Shown here: positions 1 to 11,355 of the stretch, piece by piece
Position numbering within the stretch: position 1 is the stretch's first letter
How the letters are laid out: each line of letters opens with the position of its first letter
From: Saitoella complicata NRRL Y-17804
Taxonomy: Eukaryota; Ascomycota; Saitoellomycetes; Saitoellales; Saitoellaceae
Reading direction: 5' to 3'
Assembly: GCF_001661265.1 (NCBI RefSeq)
Contig: NW_017566998.1
Coordinates: 483,627-547,626 of the forward strand
DNA length: 64,000 bases
Translations under genes and position numbers: made by a program
The notes under the pieces: generated by a model
Told to the model about the DNA's origin: nothing
What the model saw: the letters and a program-made list of their open reading frames with translations, nothing else
The model's database searches: none

Positions 1-658
1 TTTCGTGATCGCAACGGGAAGTGGAAAGATGAATTGGGAGCATGAGGTCAGTGAGGTTGAGGGCACGATGGCGCACGAGGTAGGCAAGATCGTGTATAAT
101 CGGACGAGTGGAAAGAGGACTGTATTGACGAATTCGAGCATGGCTGTACCGTATGAGGAGGAGGAAAACAAGACCGACGTGCTTGTTTTACCGGATTGGA
201 AGTTCGTGGAGGAGATCAAGCCGGAGCAGGCATCTGATCTTGTCTCTCATTTCGTCGACGAGCAGGCCGAGGCGGGAAAGGGGTTGAAGGTACGTGATGC
301 GGAGTGGGATGCGATCGTCCTGATCTGCTCCCACCGCAAACGCGACAAACGCTGTGGTATTACAGCCCCCTATCTCCGCAACGAATTCGAACGCTCCCTC
401 CGCTCCCATAACCTCTGGCGTGATCCTGACGACTCGCGCCCCAACGGCGGAGTGGGAGTCTTCTTCGTCTCTCACATCGGGGGTCACAAGTTCGCTGGAA
501 ACGTGATTATCTACCGGAAAGAGAAGGGAGAGGGAATTTGGTATGGGAAGGTTGAGCCGTGTCATGTTGAGAGGATCGTGGAGGAAACGGTTGTTAGTGG
601 GATGGTGTTTGAGGGGTTGTTGAGGGGTGGAGTGGAGGGAAGGAAGGAGATGTTTTGA
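1..658 (+). CDS. Apd1/AIM32-like thioredoxin-like [2Fe-2S] ferredoxin, C-terminal part (5' cut by window)
   Basis: Seen: an open frame runs in from the left edge and stops at 656-658. It contains CSHRKRDKRC followed by HIGGHKFAGN and a WYGKV segment, the signature of the Suc_Fer-like (Apd1/AIM32) family. The Cx8C and Hx3H spacings match the Cys2His2 cluster ligands described for yeast Apd1, so a redox-active [2Fe-2S] cluster is expected. Family knowledge: these proteins act in cytosol or mitochondria and affect redox-drug sensitivity. The start lies outside the window. A GTACGT string near 291 looks like a splice donor, but the frame through it matches the family, so I read it as coding. Confidence 0.85.
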   Translation, partial: FVIATGSGKMNWEHEVSEVEGTMAHEVGKIVYNRTSGKRTVLTNSSMAVPYEEEENKTDVLVLPDWKFVEEIKPEQASDLVSHFVDEQAEAGKGLKVRDAEWDAIVLICSHRKRDKRCGITAPYLRNEFERSLRSHNLWRDPDDSRPNGGVGVFFVSHIGGHKFAGNVIIYRKEKGEGIWYGKVEPCHVERIVEETVVSGMVFEGLLRGGVEGRKEMF

Positions 659-825
659 AGGGCAAGTTAACGGGAATGATAGAGCAGATGAATATACAAG
701 TGGCTTGGAAACGGAAAAAAGTATCAATTGAAGGGGGCCTGATTTTGTGCCGAAAGTGGAAGTCCTCGTTACAGGGACACTCCACCGAATGCTCCTTACG
801 TAAACAAACGACCACCCACACAGCC

Positions 826-2182
826 ATGACAGTCCTCGCCGACAAACTTACCCATAATGCCGGCGAAAGCCAGATACCTACACCAATAACATTAGTAACC
901 ACCTCGCCAGGTCCAGATGAAGCCGCTAAACCCCCGAAGCGAAGACGAGTTGGTTATGCTTGGTCTCAAAAGTATCAATCCATGGCATCGAAGCTTCCCT
1001 CGAACATTGACCGCGCACGTCTGGTTCATAATCTTACCCGTGCTTATGGTCTTCTTGGTTCTGGGAAGATCGAGATTATTGAGCCGAGAGCGGCGGAGGA
1101 GGGGGAGATTGGGGTTTATCATGACGAGGGGATGGTCAGGTATTTGTTGCATGGGGAGGTGGAGGGCGAGGAGGAGAGCAGTGGGAGTGAGGGAGAGAGG
1201 GAGGAGGAAAGAGATGGAGGTGGAGGGAGGAAGATGGAGAAGGGTGAGAGGTATGGGTTGATGTATGATTGTCCGGAGTTCGAAGGGATGGGGGAGTATG
1301 TCCGTTCGTTGCCCTCAATATACCCCCTCGTCTGCATACAGGCTAACATCTGGTGGAATAGGGTATGTAGCAGGTACGTCGATTGAGGCAGCAACCAGAC
1401 TCCTGACCCAGGAACTCACACACGCAATCCACTGGGACGGCGGACGACACCACGCACGCCGTGCTTCCGCCGCTGGGTTCTGTTATGTCAATGACGCCGT
1501 CCTCGCAATTCTTAAGCTGCGTACGCAGTTTGATAGGGTGTTGTATATCGACGTGGATTTACACCACGGCGACGGCGTCGAGCAAGCATTCATCCGGTCA
1601 GACCGAGTCTGTACCGTCTCTTTCCACCGATACGATCCCGGCTTCTATCCCGGTACAGGTAGTGTCCGGGACTGTGGAAAAGGCAAGGGAGCGGGATACG
1701 CGATTAACGTACCACTGAAACGTGGGCTTGGAGGCGCGATGTTGGGGAAATGCTGGGATGAAGTCGTGGAAAAGATCGTGGAGGTTTGGAGGCCGGGAGC
1801 TGTGGTGGTGTGTTGTGGGGTTGATGGGATGACGAGGGATAGGCATAAAATGTGGAATCTCGCACCGGAGGATTACGCAGATTGCGTCCGAAAGGTTCTT
1901 GAGTGGGACATACCGACGCTTTTCTTGGGCGGTGGGGGGTATAACCATGCGGACGCAGCACGGTGTTGGACATATCTCACGAGTGTGATCGTGGGCTCGG
2001 GAGTGGAGTTGGAGTTGAGCAGAGAGATACCGGAGGAGCTTGAGGCTGTGGATTACGATGCTTTTGGGCCAGATTATGAGTTGAGCGTTGAGAGGGGCCA
2101 GCAGGGTGATGAGAATACGGAGGAGAGTTTGGGGGAGGTGGTGGGGAGTTTGAGGGAGTATATTGAAAAGATGAGGGCTTGA
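826..2182 (+). CDS. Class I histone deacetylase, HOS1/HDAC8-like
   Basis: Two exons, 826-1303 and 1362-2182 (432 aa). The 58 bp intron has donor GTTCGT, branch CTAAC and acceptor ATAG; this joint restores the expected EYVR-YVAGTS reading of the arginase/HDAC fold. Catalytic residues are all present: tandem His189-His190 in WDGGRHHA, zinc ligands Asp225 and His227 in DVDLHHGDG, Asp314 in CGVDGM, and the transition-state Tyr353 in GGGGYN. GGGGYN followed by ARCWTYLT resembles HDAC8/HOS1 more than Rpd3. An acidic, Gly/Lys-containing insertion (roughly residues 110-145) lies just before the conserved DCPEFEG. It should remove acetyl groups from histone or other lysines, nuclear or cytosolic. The subfamily assignment is my inference; the HDAC call is firm. 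Confidence 0.92.
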
Positions 2183-3488
2183 CGAAACCAACGCATGTGA
2201 GAAATAGGTTGGTGAGGGAAGATGGAGATACACAGGGGGACAAGGATGAGCAGAGACATGGCCATGGGCGTGAGGACTCATGCGAAAGGCTAATGTGTGA
2301 AGCACCGCACCCAAAGGAGAAAACATCAGCATTTACTACCCAAAGCAAAATGTACGGGTTTATTCGCCAAGAATTGGCGATTACGGCAGCACAGGCCCCG
2401 AACCCTCCGTCTGCCGTGCACGTGCATTTCCGCGGAACTGTTTCGGTCCCGGCTTCGGATTCACTCACACCGGGGTGCCGTGCGCTCATATGCAGCAATT
2501 GCGGATGCAATTCGTCAAAGCAATCTCGAATCTGAAGTACTGCTATGGACTTGGGTAATGCCTCGGTTCGGGCTACCTTTTGGACAGGTGCACGTGCGAT
2601 GTAATCATACGTCCGGTTAATGGTCACAGCGACGTCTTGTAGCTAAACCTGCAGCTACAACTGTTCGTGTTGCTATTTATAAACGAGTGCATGAGGAGCG
2701 TTCTGGCCAGTGCCAGTGCCATATTGCAGCAGAATTGCAATTGCAACGCACGGTGCGTGATTGGCAGCAGGAGGTTAAGGTTCTCGGTTGGCCAAAGTCA
2801 ATTGCAAAGCGAGAGAGCGTCATTCGCTCGACTAGAACTCCGGTAAACCCAGATTGAAAGTAAAAGACGTCCTTCGCCACTCACGAACACTTAAAGCGGG
2901 GCGTACTTTGCCATTTCGACCGGCATCGCACTATCCCCGTTAGCGCAAAGAAATACACCAAGTATATCACCCACCGTACTGAACTCCAGACAATCGCAAG
3001 TAGTTTGCTCGTTGATATCTTCAGTCTTCAGCTCCTTCACCGTTCTCAGATCTCGACGAGCCGACTTCGAATCCTGCAGCCGAGGCCTAGGCTTTAACCG
3101 AACCGATATCCCTGTTCTGCCGCTCACTTGCCGTTTCTGGGAGGACCCTGGTTTGACTACACGGACGACTGTCTTCAGCCGGATTTAAACCTAATTACCG
3201 ACGACGTCAGCCGCTGCACGGGTTCGCACTTGCAATTGAGTTACAATCTACGAGTTACGAGCTCGCACCAGCCTCAGTTCCATTCACCACTTTGATCGCG
3301 GTTCCGTTTGCTCCGCCACAACTTTCACATTCACGATCTCGCTCGGTAATCTCGAGACCTTTTCGCTCAAGTTCTGTTTGTCCGAAAGTCAATCAACGCT
3401 TGATCGTTACGTCCATTGCAAAGAAGGAGAGACAAGGGATTTGAAATAGCTACTTTGTAGCTACCGATCACACAATTGATCTGACACC
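2183..3488. other. Intergenic region, 1.3 kb
   Basis: Only short overlapping open frames without recognisable domains. The right part is presumably the promoter and 5' leader of the Ser-rich membrane protein. I see no RNA gene or repeat. Confidence 0.5.
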
Positions 3489-5579
3489 ATGTCGAACACT
3501 ACTGGCCGTACGTTAACAACGAGTTAAGCCTGCTCCTGGCTGCATTACATCCCCTTTCCCAATAATCCCTTACTGACTCTGTCCAATAGTTATCACGACC
3601 ATATCCTCAACAACGACAGATGCAACAACAACCGGCATCCTCACCACAATAACCACTACCGACTCCCCCGCCACATCCTCCTCCTCCTCCTCCTCCTCCT
3701 CCTNNNNNNNNNNNNNNNNNNNNNNNNNNNNNNNNNNNNNNNNNNNNNNNNNNNNNNNNNNNNNNNNNNNNNNNNNNNNNNNNNNNNNNNNNNNNNNNNN
3801 NNNNNNNNNNNNNNNNNNNNNNNNNNNNNNNNNNNNNNNNNNNNNNNNNNNNNNNNNNNNNNNNNNNNNNNNNNNNNNNNNNNNNNNNNNNNNNNNNNNN
3901 NNNNNNNNNNNNNNNNNNNNNNNNNNNNNNNNNNNNNNNNNNNNNNNNNNNNNNNNNNNNNNNNNNNNNNNNNNNNNNNNNNNNNNNNNNNNNNNNNNNN
4001 NNNNNNNNCCTCCTCCTCCTCCTCCTCCTCCTCCTCCTCCTCCTCCTCCTCCTCCTCCTCCTCCTCCTCCTCCTCCTCCTCCTCCTCCTCCTCCTCCTCC
4101 TCCTCCTCTACCGCCCCCGTAGTATCCTCAGTCCCAATCACGACGACCTCCTCCACGGCCGAGACGACGGTATTGTCAACAGTCACCTCGACCACGCAAG
4201 CGGTCGAATCAACACAGTCAGATGGTTCCGTCACAACATCCACGAGTGTGGGGCCTGTGGTTGTTACAGTGACCTCAACGTCCTATAACGCACCCACAGT
4301 CCTAACCACAACCTCCGCCTCAACCTCCACCCCCACCTCCGCCGCCGCCTCCGCAACCGCAGCCAGTGGTACCTCCCGCAGTTCCTCTTCCGAATCTGGG
4401 TTGAGTACCGGCGGGACGGTGGCCATTGCGGTCGTGATACCTGTCGCGGTTATCGCAGGATTAGTAGTGTTGGGTCTTTGGTGGTGGAGGAGGAGGAAGA
4501 GGGAGAGGGATGCAATGGAGGCGCGGAAGGAGGAGGTTGAGGATTATGGGTATAACCCTAACGCCAATAACCCCTCCTCTACCAACGGAGGTGGGGTTGC
4601 TGCGGGTGTGGGTGCGGGAGCGCTGGCGGTGGGAGCGGGTGCGTTGGCCGCTGCAAGTGCGAGTGAGAAAGAGGATGTTGGGGGGTATAGGGGGTGGGGA
4701 CGGACGGCGAGGAAGACGCCGCCAACGAGTGCGTTGTTAAATATGGCTACTGGTGCTGGGGTTGGTGCTGGAGCAGCTGGTATTGGAGCTGGTGCTGGAT
4801 TGGCGGCGGTGGGTGCGGGTCATGGGTCGGTTGGTGCGCCGAGTCCTGGGACGACGTTGACTGGGACTACACCCAGCTCACCGGTCAGTGTTCGTCACGA
4901 CCCGGGTGTTGGTCTCGGTGGTGCGTATGGAGATGAGGCTCCATTCACTGCCGCCGGTGCGGGTGCTGCATTCGGTGCAGGAGCAGCAATGGGAGCGGGC
5001 ACAGCACCACCCATAATCCCACCCAAACACGCCAAGCGCTACTCCCAAACCTCCTTCGACAACACGCCTGGAAGTCCCATTTCGACGTCCGGTGGGAGTC
5101 TCCAACCTGGACGTGGGTCTCCGCCTCTTGATCATCTTGGTCCTGCTGCGGTTGGTGCTGCAGGCATCGGTGGTGGGTTGGCAGTTACGAACCCGGATGT
5201 GGGGATGGGGAGGTATGATTCTCAGTCTTCAGAGTCTGGATCTGGGTCCTCACAGTCGCACTCGCGTCATCCATCGGAGATGTCTACACCCACCGGCACC
5301 GGCTCTGGGAGCTACAACGCCCCATACGCACACGAACCCGAACAATACGTGCCGCCCCTTCGGCCCTCTGTCCCCGGCGTTGGGCCGGCTGCGGCATTGG
5401 GTGGTGGTATGACTGGGTTGGCGATGCAGCAGGCGCGTGGGTATCCCCCGTCCGCGGCACAACACGTTCAGAGAGGGAGGGGGAGAGCTGTGCCGTCTGG
5501 TACTGGGGCGAGGGGTGGGTATGGGCCGCCCCCTAGGAGGGGGACGGGCGGGCCTGGTGGGATTTCGACGAATTTCTAA
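3489..5579 (+). CDS. Ser/Thr-rich single-pass membrane protein with Gly/Ala-rich cytoplasmic tail; contains assembly gap
   Basis: Modelled as exon 3489-3507, intron 3508-3589 (GTACGT...AATAG), exon 3590-5579. The outer part is almost entirely Ser/Thr with a poly-Ser run encoded by TCC repeats and broken by 305 Ns. A single hydrophobic helix (about 4414-4480) is followed by WWWRRRKRERD, then a long Gly/Ala/Pro/Ser tail. No N-terminal signal peptide is evident in this model. The architecture (long glycosylatable ectodomain, one TM helix, basic stop-transfer) resembles fungal Mid2/Wsc-type wall-stress sensors, but no WSC or other named domain is visible. Exact length and frame across the gap are unknown. 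Confidence 0.75.
3676..4106 (+). repeat. (TCC)n microsatellite encoding poly-Ser, with 305-N gap
   Basis: Nine TCC units precede the gap (3676-3702) and 32 follow it (4011-4106), all read as serine. Ns occupy 3704-4008. The codon phase of TCC shifts across the gap, so the nominal length of 305 cannot be right if the repeat is pure. Confidence 0.95.
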
Positions 5580-5939
5580 GCGTGCTTGTCCTTGTTGTCG
5601 AAGTGTCAGCACCGTGGCGAAGGTAAAATAATATCTAGTGGTCGAGGATATTTTGAGGATTTCGTTTTGCATACGATATTGGTTACGATCGTTTGGCAGG
5701 GTTAGGACGTTCTTTGTATACGCTCTTTTTTGTGACATTAATTCTATGAGTATGGGTGGGGGATGGGAGTATGTCAGGCTGTTTTTGTTCTTGCGCAGGG
5801 ATGCATATATATTGAATTCCCTTGGACCTTGACTATGCTTGCAGTGAGTCTTTCATACCTGCATCCTCCCCTTCCCCTCCCTTTCTATGCCTGTTCTCTT
5901 ACCACTCATATCTTACACCCCACCGGTGTATGCTCAACC
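5580..5939. other. Convergent 3' intergenic region
   Basis: Lies between the tails of the Ser-rich gene and COA1. Nothing beyond presumed 3' UTRs and polyadenylation signals is recognisable. Confidence 0.5.
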
Positions 5940-6554
5940 TTAAGCTTCAAGAATGCTCATAGCTTCTTTGTCACGCTGCAGAGAATCTTGCGGATTCTCC
6001 AACTCATACGCCAAGTTCAAAATCTCACCAGAATCTGCTCTCAAAGTCCACACATTCAACTCCCACTGGCCGTTCTTAGTTCTCCTGATACTCTTGAAGT
6101 GCATACGTCCACCCTGCTTGCTTCCCTTGACGTCATACTCGATATCCACGATACCCTGGCCCTGGTTGATCTTGCCCGAGATCCATGGCCAATTGTCGTA
6201 GTAGTCAATCTTGTCGCCTATTAACTTTTGAGCGCCGGCGGATCGTCGCAGGGAGTGGAGGGTTGAGGGAACGATAGGTGAAAGCATTCTCTCGTGGTTG
6301 AAAGCAAGGGCGGCTGCGATTGTCCAGATTACGACGGCGATACCGAACGCTGCGGTCTTCTTTCCACGGCCGGTATTCACTTCGGGAAGGGGCCGGTCGA
6401 CCGTCACAGGTCTCCTTGCTTGCGGAGGAGGTGGTGGGGTGCTCGTAGGCGTAGCAACAGTAGACATACGTGCGAGTGCACTGCGGAAGATGAAGCTCGG
6501 CGGTCTGGAGGCCAGAAAACGCACAGCAGCCGTTGTTCTCGAGGTCGATAACAT
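5940..6554 (-). CDS. COA1: Cytochrome c oxidase assembly factor Coa1
   Basis: Single-exon 204 aa protein. It has an Arg/Ser-rich mitochondrial presequence-like N-terminus (residues 1-30), a Pro-rich linker, one TM helix (about 66-84, FGIAVVIWTIAAALAF) and the Coa1 domain, recognisable by GDKIDYYDNWPWISGKINQGQG and VKGSKQGGRMHF-type segments. Coa1 sits in the inner mitochondrial membrane and helps early Cox1 assembly through the Mss51/Cox14 checkpoint. It is divergently transcribed from RRN6 with only 144 bp between start codons. Length and end motifs fit a complete fungal Coa1. Confidence 0.88.
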   Translation of the reverse strand: MLSTSRTTAAVRFLASRPPSFIFRSALARMSTVATPTSTPPPPPQARRPVTVDRPLPEVNTGRGKKTAAFGIAVVIWTIAAALAFNHERMLSPIVPSTLHSLRRSAGAQKLIGDKIDYYDNWPWISGKINQGQGIVDIEYDVKGSKQGGRMHFKSIRRTKNGQWELNVWTLRADSGEILNLAYELENPQDSLQRDKEAMSILEA

Positions 6555-6698
6555 CTTGACTTTTTTTTTTCCGTTGATGGATGTCGTCGTGCGTTGAATT
6601 TCACCGAATTTGGAAGTTCAACGTGACAGGGACGCGAAAATGCAGAGGTAAACAGCGACTCCGACTCCGACGTATGCCGCCAGGACGATAGGTGATTG
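6555..6698. promoter_or_regulatory. Compact divergent promoter between COA1 and RRN6
   Basis: 144 bp separate the two start codons, so both promoters and 5' leaders must share this segment. A poly-T/A tract directly precedes the COA1 start. No specific factor site was identified. Confidence 0.6.
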
Positions 6699-9675
6699 AT
6701 GGATGATCCATGGCCCGTGCGCAAAGGCGATGAAGGGCTAACATTGGATTGGGGAAATGTTGGGGCGGCGACGATTGCGGAGTGGAGGGAGGAGGTGGTC
6801 GAGCAAGAAGATCATGGGCCGCAAGTAACGTGGACTCATGAGTGGCAGTTTGCGAGTGAGAGGAACCAAGGTACTTGGACGTGAGCGGTGTCTATGCTTT
6901 AGGGGGACTAACACACCAAGTACAGGCGTACGATATCACACCGTTGGCGAGCCAAACACGATGATCCCTGCCACTCGAGAACACGACGACTACCCCCCCC
7001 TAAACCGCGGCATCATCAAAACCTCCCATAAATACCTTCGAAAGAACCAAAAAGGCCTCTGGGCACCCCCAGAAACCATCGACGACGACCTCGCACAATC
7101 AAATATCATCCAAGCCGTCCAATCACAATACGATCCGCTGGCCGGAGAGCTATTTGCGCTTGGACGTGCACGGCATGTAAAGGGTATAAATCGGTACAAG
7201 ACGTGTGTGGCATATGCGACGGGTCCGGCACGGTGTGATTTGAATTTGGCGGCTCTGGCGGAGGTTCCGCATGTGTTTGAGAAGGAGGTGGAGAGGTCGG
7301 GGCTGTCGCTTCTCATGCCGACGGTAGCGAATGATATGATGCCGGTGTATCGCTTCACGTCGCCTATTAGACAGATTGTCTTTGCTGGTGATGGAGTGGA
7401 GTATAATGAGGCGCCTCCTTACTTGGCAGTACGATGTCATGCGACGACTACGATCTTTCGTGCGGTTTATAATCCGGCAACCCAGGATACGAAGAATCCG
7501 AGTTTTCTGAACATCGTGCCTTTGTTGGAGATTACGGCTCGAGATACGGATGGTGAGCAGCATGCCAACGCTTGTTTTAATCCGGGGTATGAGAGACAGT
7601 TGGCTATCGCGTCTACTTCCGGAAGTTGGGCTGTGTTCGACATAGAAAGGAATTGGAATAAGATGACGAAGACAAAGGTAGGTCGAATACAGCTGGAGAA
7701 TGAGCAGGGTACCGGATGGAAGAAAATTGTGTGGGGATCCACGCTAAACGACATCATTATTGCTTCATCAAGGTCATGTACTCTGTTCAGCATCCCTCCA
7801 GGAAACGACACATCGCCAAAGGTCGTCTACGAGATTCCAACCAAAGACCGGAAAAGAAAAGGCCAGAAAATCCTCGATATCAGCTCCTCCACCCTCTCCA
7901 CAAAGAAAAACCACAAATTCATCGTAACCACATCCTCCCTCATCTGGATCGACATCGACAAAGAGGGATCCGCAATGACACTTCTCTCGTGGAAACACCA
8001 CCGCGACGGAGACCCGTCACTAAGCATGGCCGTCTCCTACCTTAACGAGGTCTACACTATCTGGATATACTCCAAAGCGAACCCTTTGGTCACGAACTAC
8101 CTTTTTACGGAGTCCGAAGACGGCCGACCACGCAGCCTCGACGCCCCCTACGAACTCCTCAAATCCTCCCTCTCCAGCCCCCGCCTCTTCCTCCAACCCA
8201 TCCGAGCCCCCATCGTCTCGCGCGAACAAGTCGAGACCGAAATGCCCGACGAGCGGCAATACCTCGTCTTCTTCTCCATCTCCGCTAACCTCGCAATCCA
8301 CTCCCAACTAGTCTGTACCAAACCCGATACCGTCCCCCCCGTCCGCGGACAACGCCAAGGCCTCCGTCTCAAAGTCGCGAAATCAACACGATTCGTGGAG
8401 GACGACTCAGATGATGAAGGCATGGATTTAGCGGATGATGAGGATAGTGATGTCGAGGGGGACGTGTTGAGTGATGATGGATTGGAGTACTGGACGGAGA
8501 GTACGCGGCGGTATGATTTCCGAAATGTGTATCAGAAAGTCTTTAAAGACACGAGTGGTCCAGAAGACGCGGTGAGAGCGGTGAGGGAGGTGGTTGACCA
8601 AGCGAGGGAAAACGCGAAGAAGGCCACCGAGGGCGACGACGCCGATACGGGTATTAAGACCCTCTTTGAACTCGTGCACGAAACGCCAGGCGTGCTGGAG
8701 ACCGAGACACTGAGCGCACAATTAGAGACAATGGTCCACATTCTCGAAGAATCCGGAAGCATCGATATCCGCTCCCTCGCTACCCGAACATACGGGTACC
8801 CAATCCCAGAAGAAAGCGACGAGGACGATGAACTCGATCCATGGTCTGCAGCAGCCCTCCACAAGGGCATGACAGAAGCCTGGGTCCGTCCCCTCCCTGT
8901 CTCGGTCACAGACCCACGGTTCAGGTTAAGACGGGAACGCGAGGCGAGGAAGATTGCGGGAGAGGTAGCGTTGGCGAGTATCGGTGTCAAACCACGCGGT
9001 GAAGACTACAGGTACGAAAAGAGTCAGAGACAGCGGTGGAGACCGTTGGGGGCATTGAGACAGTTTACGAATATGCGGGGGAATGTGGAGTTGGGGGAGG
9101 ATGCACTGAGGTTGGCACGGGGGTGGGGGAAGATGTCTGAACACAACGATGGTGAGAAGAAGAAAGATACGGTGGATCTTACGACGCAGGAAGAGGCTCC
9201 GCCGCCTGCGACACAAAGCCAGCTACCAAACTTCAACGTCGTTTCTTCCCAAGTTGCGCCGAGCAGCAGTCAACTCGCCCCCGGGGCTTCCCAACAGCCA
9301 GCGAAAAACAAAGCTGTCCGAAAACTACAGGCGAGTCAGGGTTTTAGGTCGCCTGCACGGAAATTCGCTGCGACTCAGAGTCAGGCTGTGGGACAGAGCA
9401 TGCCAGGGTTTGGATCACCTGCTGTTGGTAGGAGTATGCCTGGTTTCGGATCACCTGCTGCTGGACGTTCGATGCCTGGTTTGGGCGCCTCACCAGCTCT
9501 CAATCGCCCAGCACCACCACCCGGGTTCGCCTCCCCCGTAATTCCACGAACACAATCACAGATGGATTCACCTGCGCGATCACAGCTCGCAATGACACAA
9601 GTTGAGCCGGGGAGACATGGAGGGAGAGAGACGAAGAAGAGGAAGGGGAATAAACCACGTATGGAGGGTTTCTGA
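6699..9675 (+). CDS. RRN6: RNA polymerase I core factor subunit Rrn6-like
   Basis: Exons 6699-6870 and 6926-9675 (973 aa); the 55 bp intron has donor GTACTT and acceptor TACAG, and phase joins NQ-G-VRYH. The N-terminus is acidic (MDDPWP...DWGN), as in other filamentous Rrn6 proteins. The central part (LLMPTVANDMMPVYRFTSPIRQIVF, then blade-like segments) fits the Rrn6 beta-propeller. Several acidic clusters follow. The tail is Ser/Gln-rich with three tandem copies of a unit like SMPGFGSPAVGR (9405-9500) and ends KKRKGNKPRMEGF, a basic-GF ending typical of this family. Role: part of the Rrn6-Rrn7-Rrn11 factor recruiting Pol I to rDNA in the nucleolus. Confidence 0.82.
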
Positions 9676-10322
9676 ATGGAACGGGTTTGGATGGACAATG
9701 GTTTTGTGTTTGTGTTTGGGTATAAAGGTATCATGGCGCTATGTAGCATTTCGGCATTGTATGAATGCACTTTGGGTTCTGTCTCCTTTCAAGTCCACCT
9801 GCTCGTGACGTGCACGGCAACTTCCTTGATCTTAGAGTCGGCCTCGTAGCAGTTGGCGCAGGCTTCTCTTGTTGTCGCGTCTCTTCATCCGCGTCGAGTC
9901 CGCATTCATGCCTTCAACATCTCCTTCTCACTTCTCAGCTCGCGGATAACAGCCTGTATCACGCATTAGAGCCCATATATATCATGTGACGAATGCTGCA
10001 ATACCGCAAGTGCTTCTGGGTTCACGCCGTTCTCACATAGACTCACACACAGCGACAACGTGTTCTTGTCGAGTCCGGTATTCAACAGTAGGGATATCTC
10101 GTTCAGGACTGCAGTCCACGCGTCAGCAACCGTCCTCCAACTACAGCAAAAAACAAACCGTCGATTGTCTCCCTTGCCTGTTGCTGTTTGTCCATCTTGT
10201 TGCTTTTGGTGTCGTGTTTCCTTCTCAGAACTTTAGTGTTGTGTATGACGCTCCGTGCCTGTCCCCCCAATCGGCGTCTCGTTACGTCCCCAGCAAAAGA
10301 CAGACGAAAGAAGACAGATTGT
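9676..10322. other. Intergenic region upstream of RBX1
   Basis: 647 bp containing the RRN6 3' flank and RBX1 promoter/leader. Small open frames here have no recognisable domain. Confidence 0.5.
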
Positions 10323-10881
<559 letters not shown>

Positions 10882-11355
10882 GCGGGCATAACGACCCGCT
10901 CCTACGGGTGTCGATGTGTATGTGGGGTGAATGCTCTCCATGCTGGTCTCAGAGAGCGTGTGTTCTTTTTCATTTGGGTTTCTGTTTTCATCTTTACTAC
11001 TGGTGTTCTTTGCTTCGCTTCCGGGTTATCACATCAATGTCATGCATACCCATTCATGAACGTCCGAACTATTGTCAAGCTTCACGGGGTACGTCAGCTG
11101 ATGAGCGTCAGAAAACAAGTGAACGAGGTTTGTGTAGAGAATGTAGGTTACTGTATTCTTGTAGCGATGTTCCCATCTTTCTGCCGTGGGTAACAATATC
11201 CAAATATCCGAAAGACCCGTCCTTGCTCGCGACCCCAAAAGCTATCCTAGAAATACCGAAGAAAATAAAAATAAACCAAGAGAAAGTTTGCATGTAGCGT
11301 ATCATCTACCGGTCTAGCCGGTCTTCATCCGCATCTTGTCTGTGATGGGTCAAGT
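10882..11355. other. Convergent 3' intergenic region
   Basis: 474 bp between the RBX1 and expansin-like gene ends; A-rich near 11260-11285, consistent with 3' UTR signals. No gene seen. Confidence 0.5.

Noticed and set aside
291-296. GTACGT donor-like string in the Apd1-like gene
   Set aside because: The frame through it encodes the conserved region before the cluster cysteines; no intron needed.
3060-3110. TTCGAATCC-like tRNA B-box string
   Set aside because: No matching A-box or cloverleaf could be folded around it.
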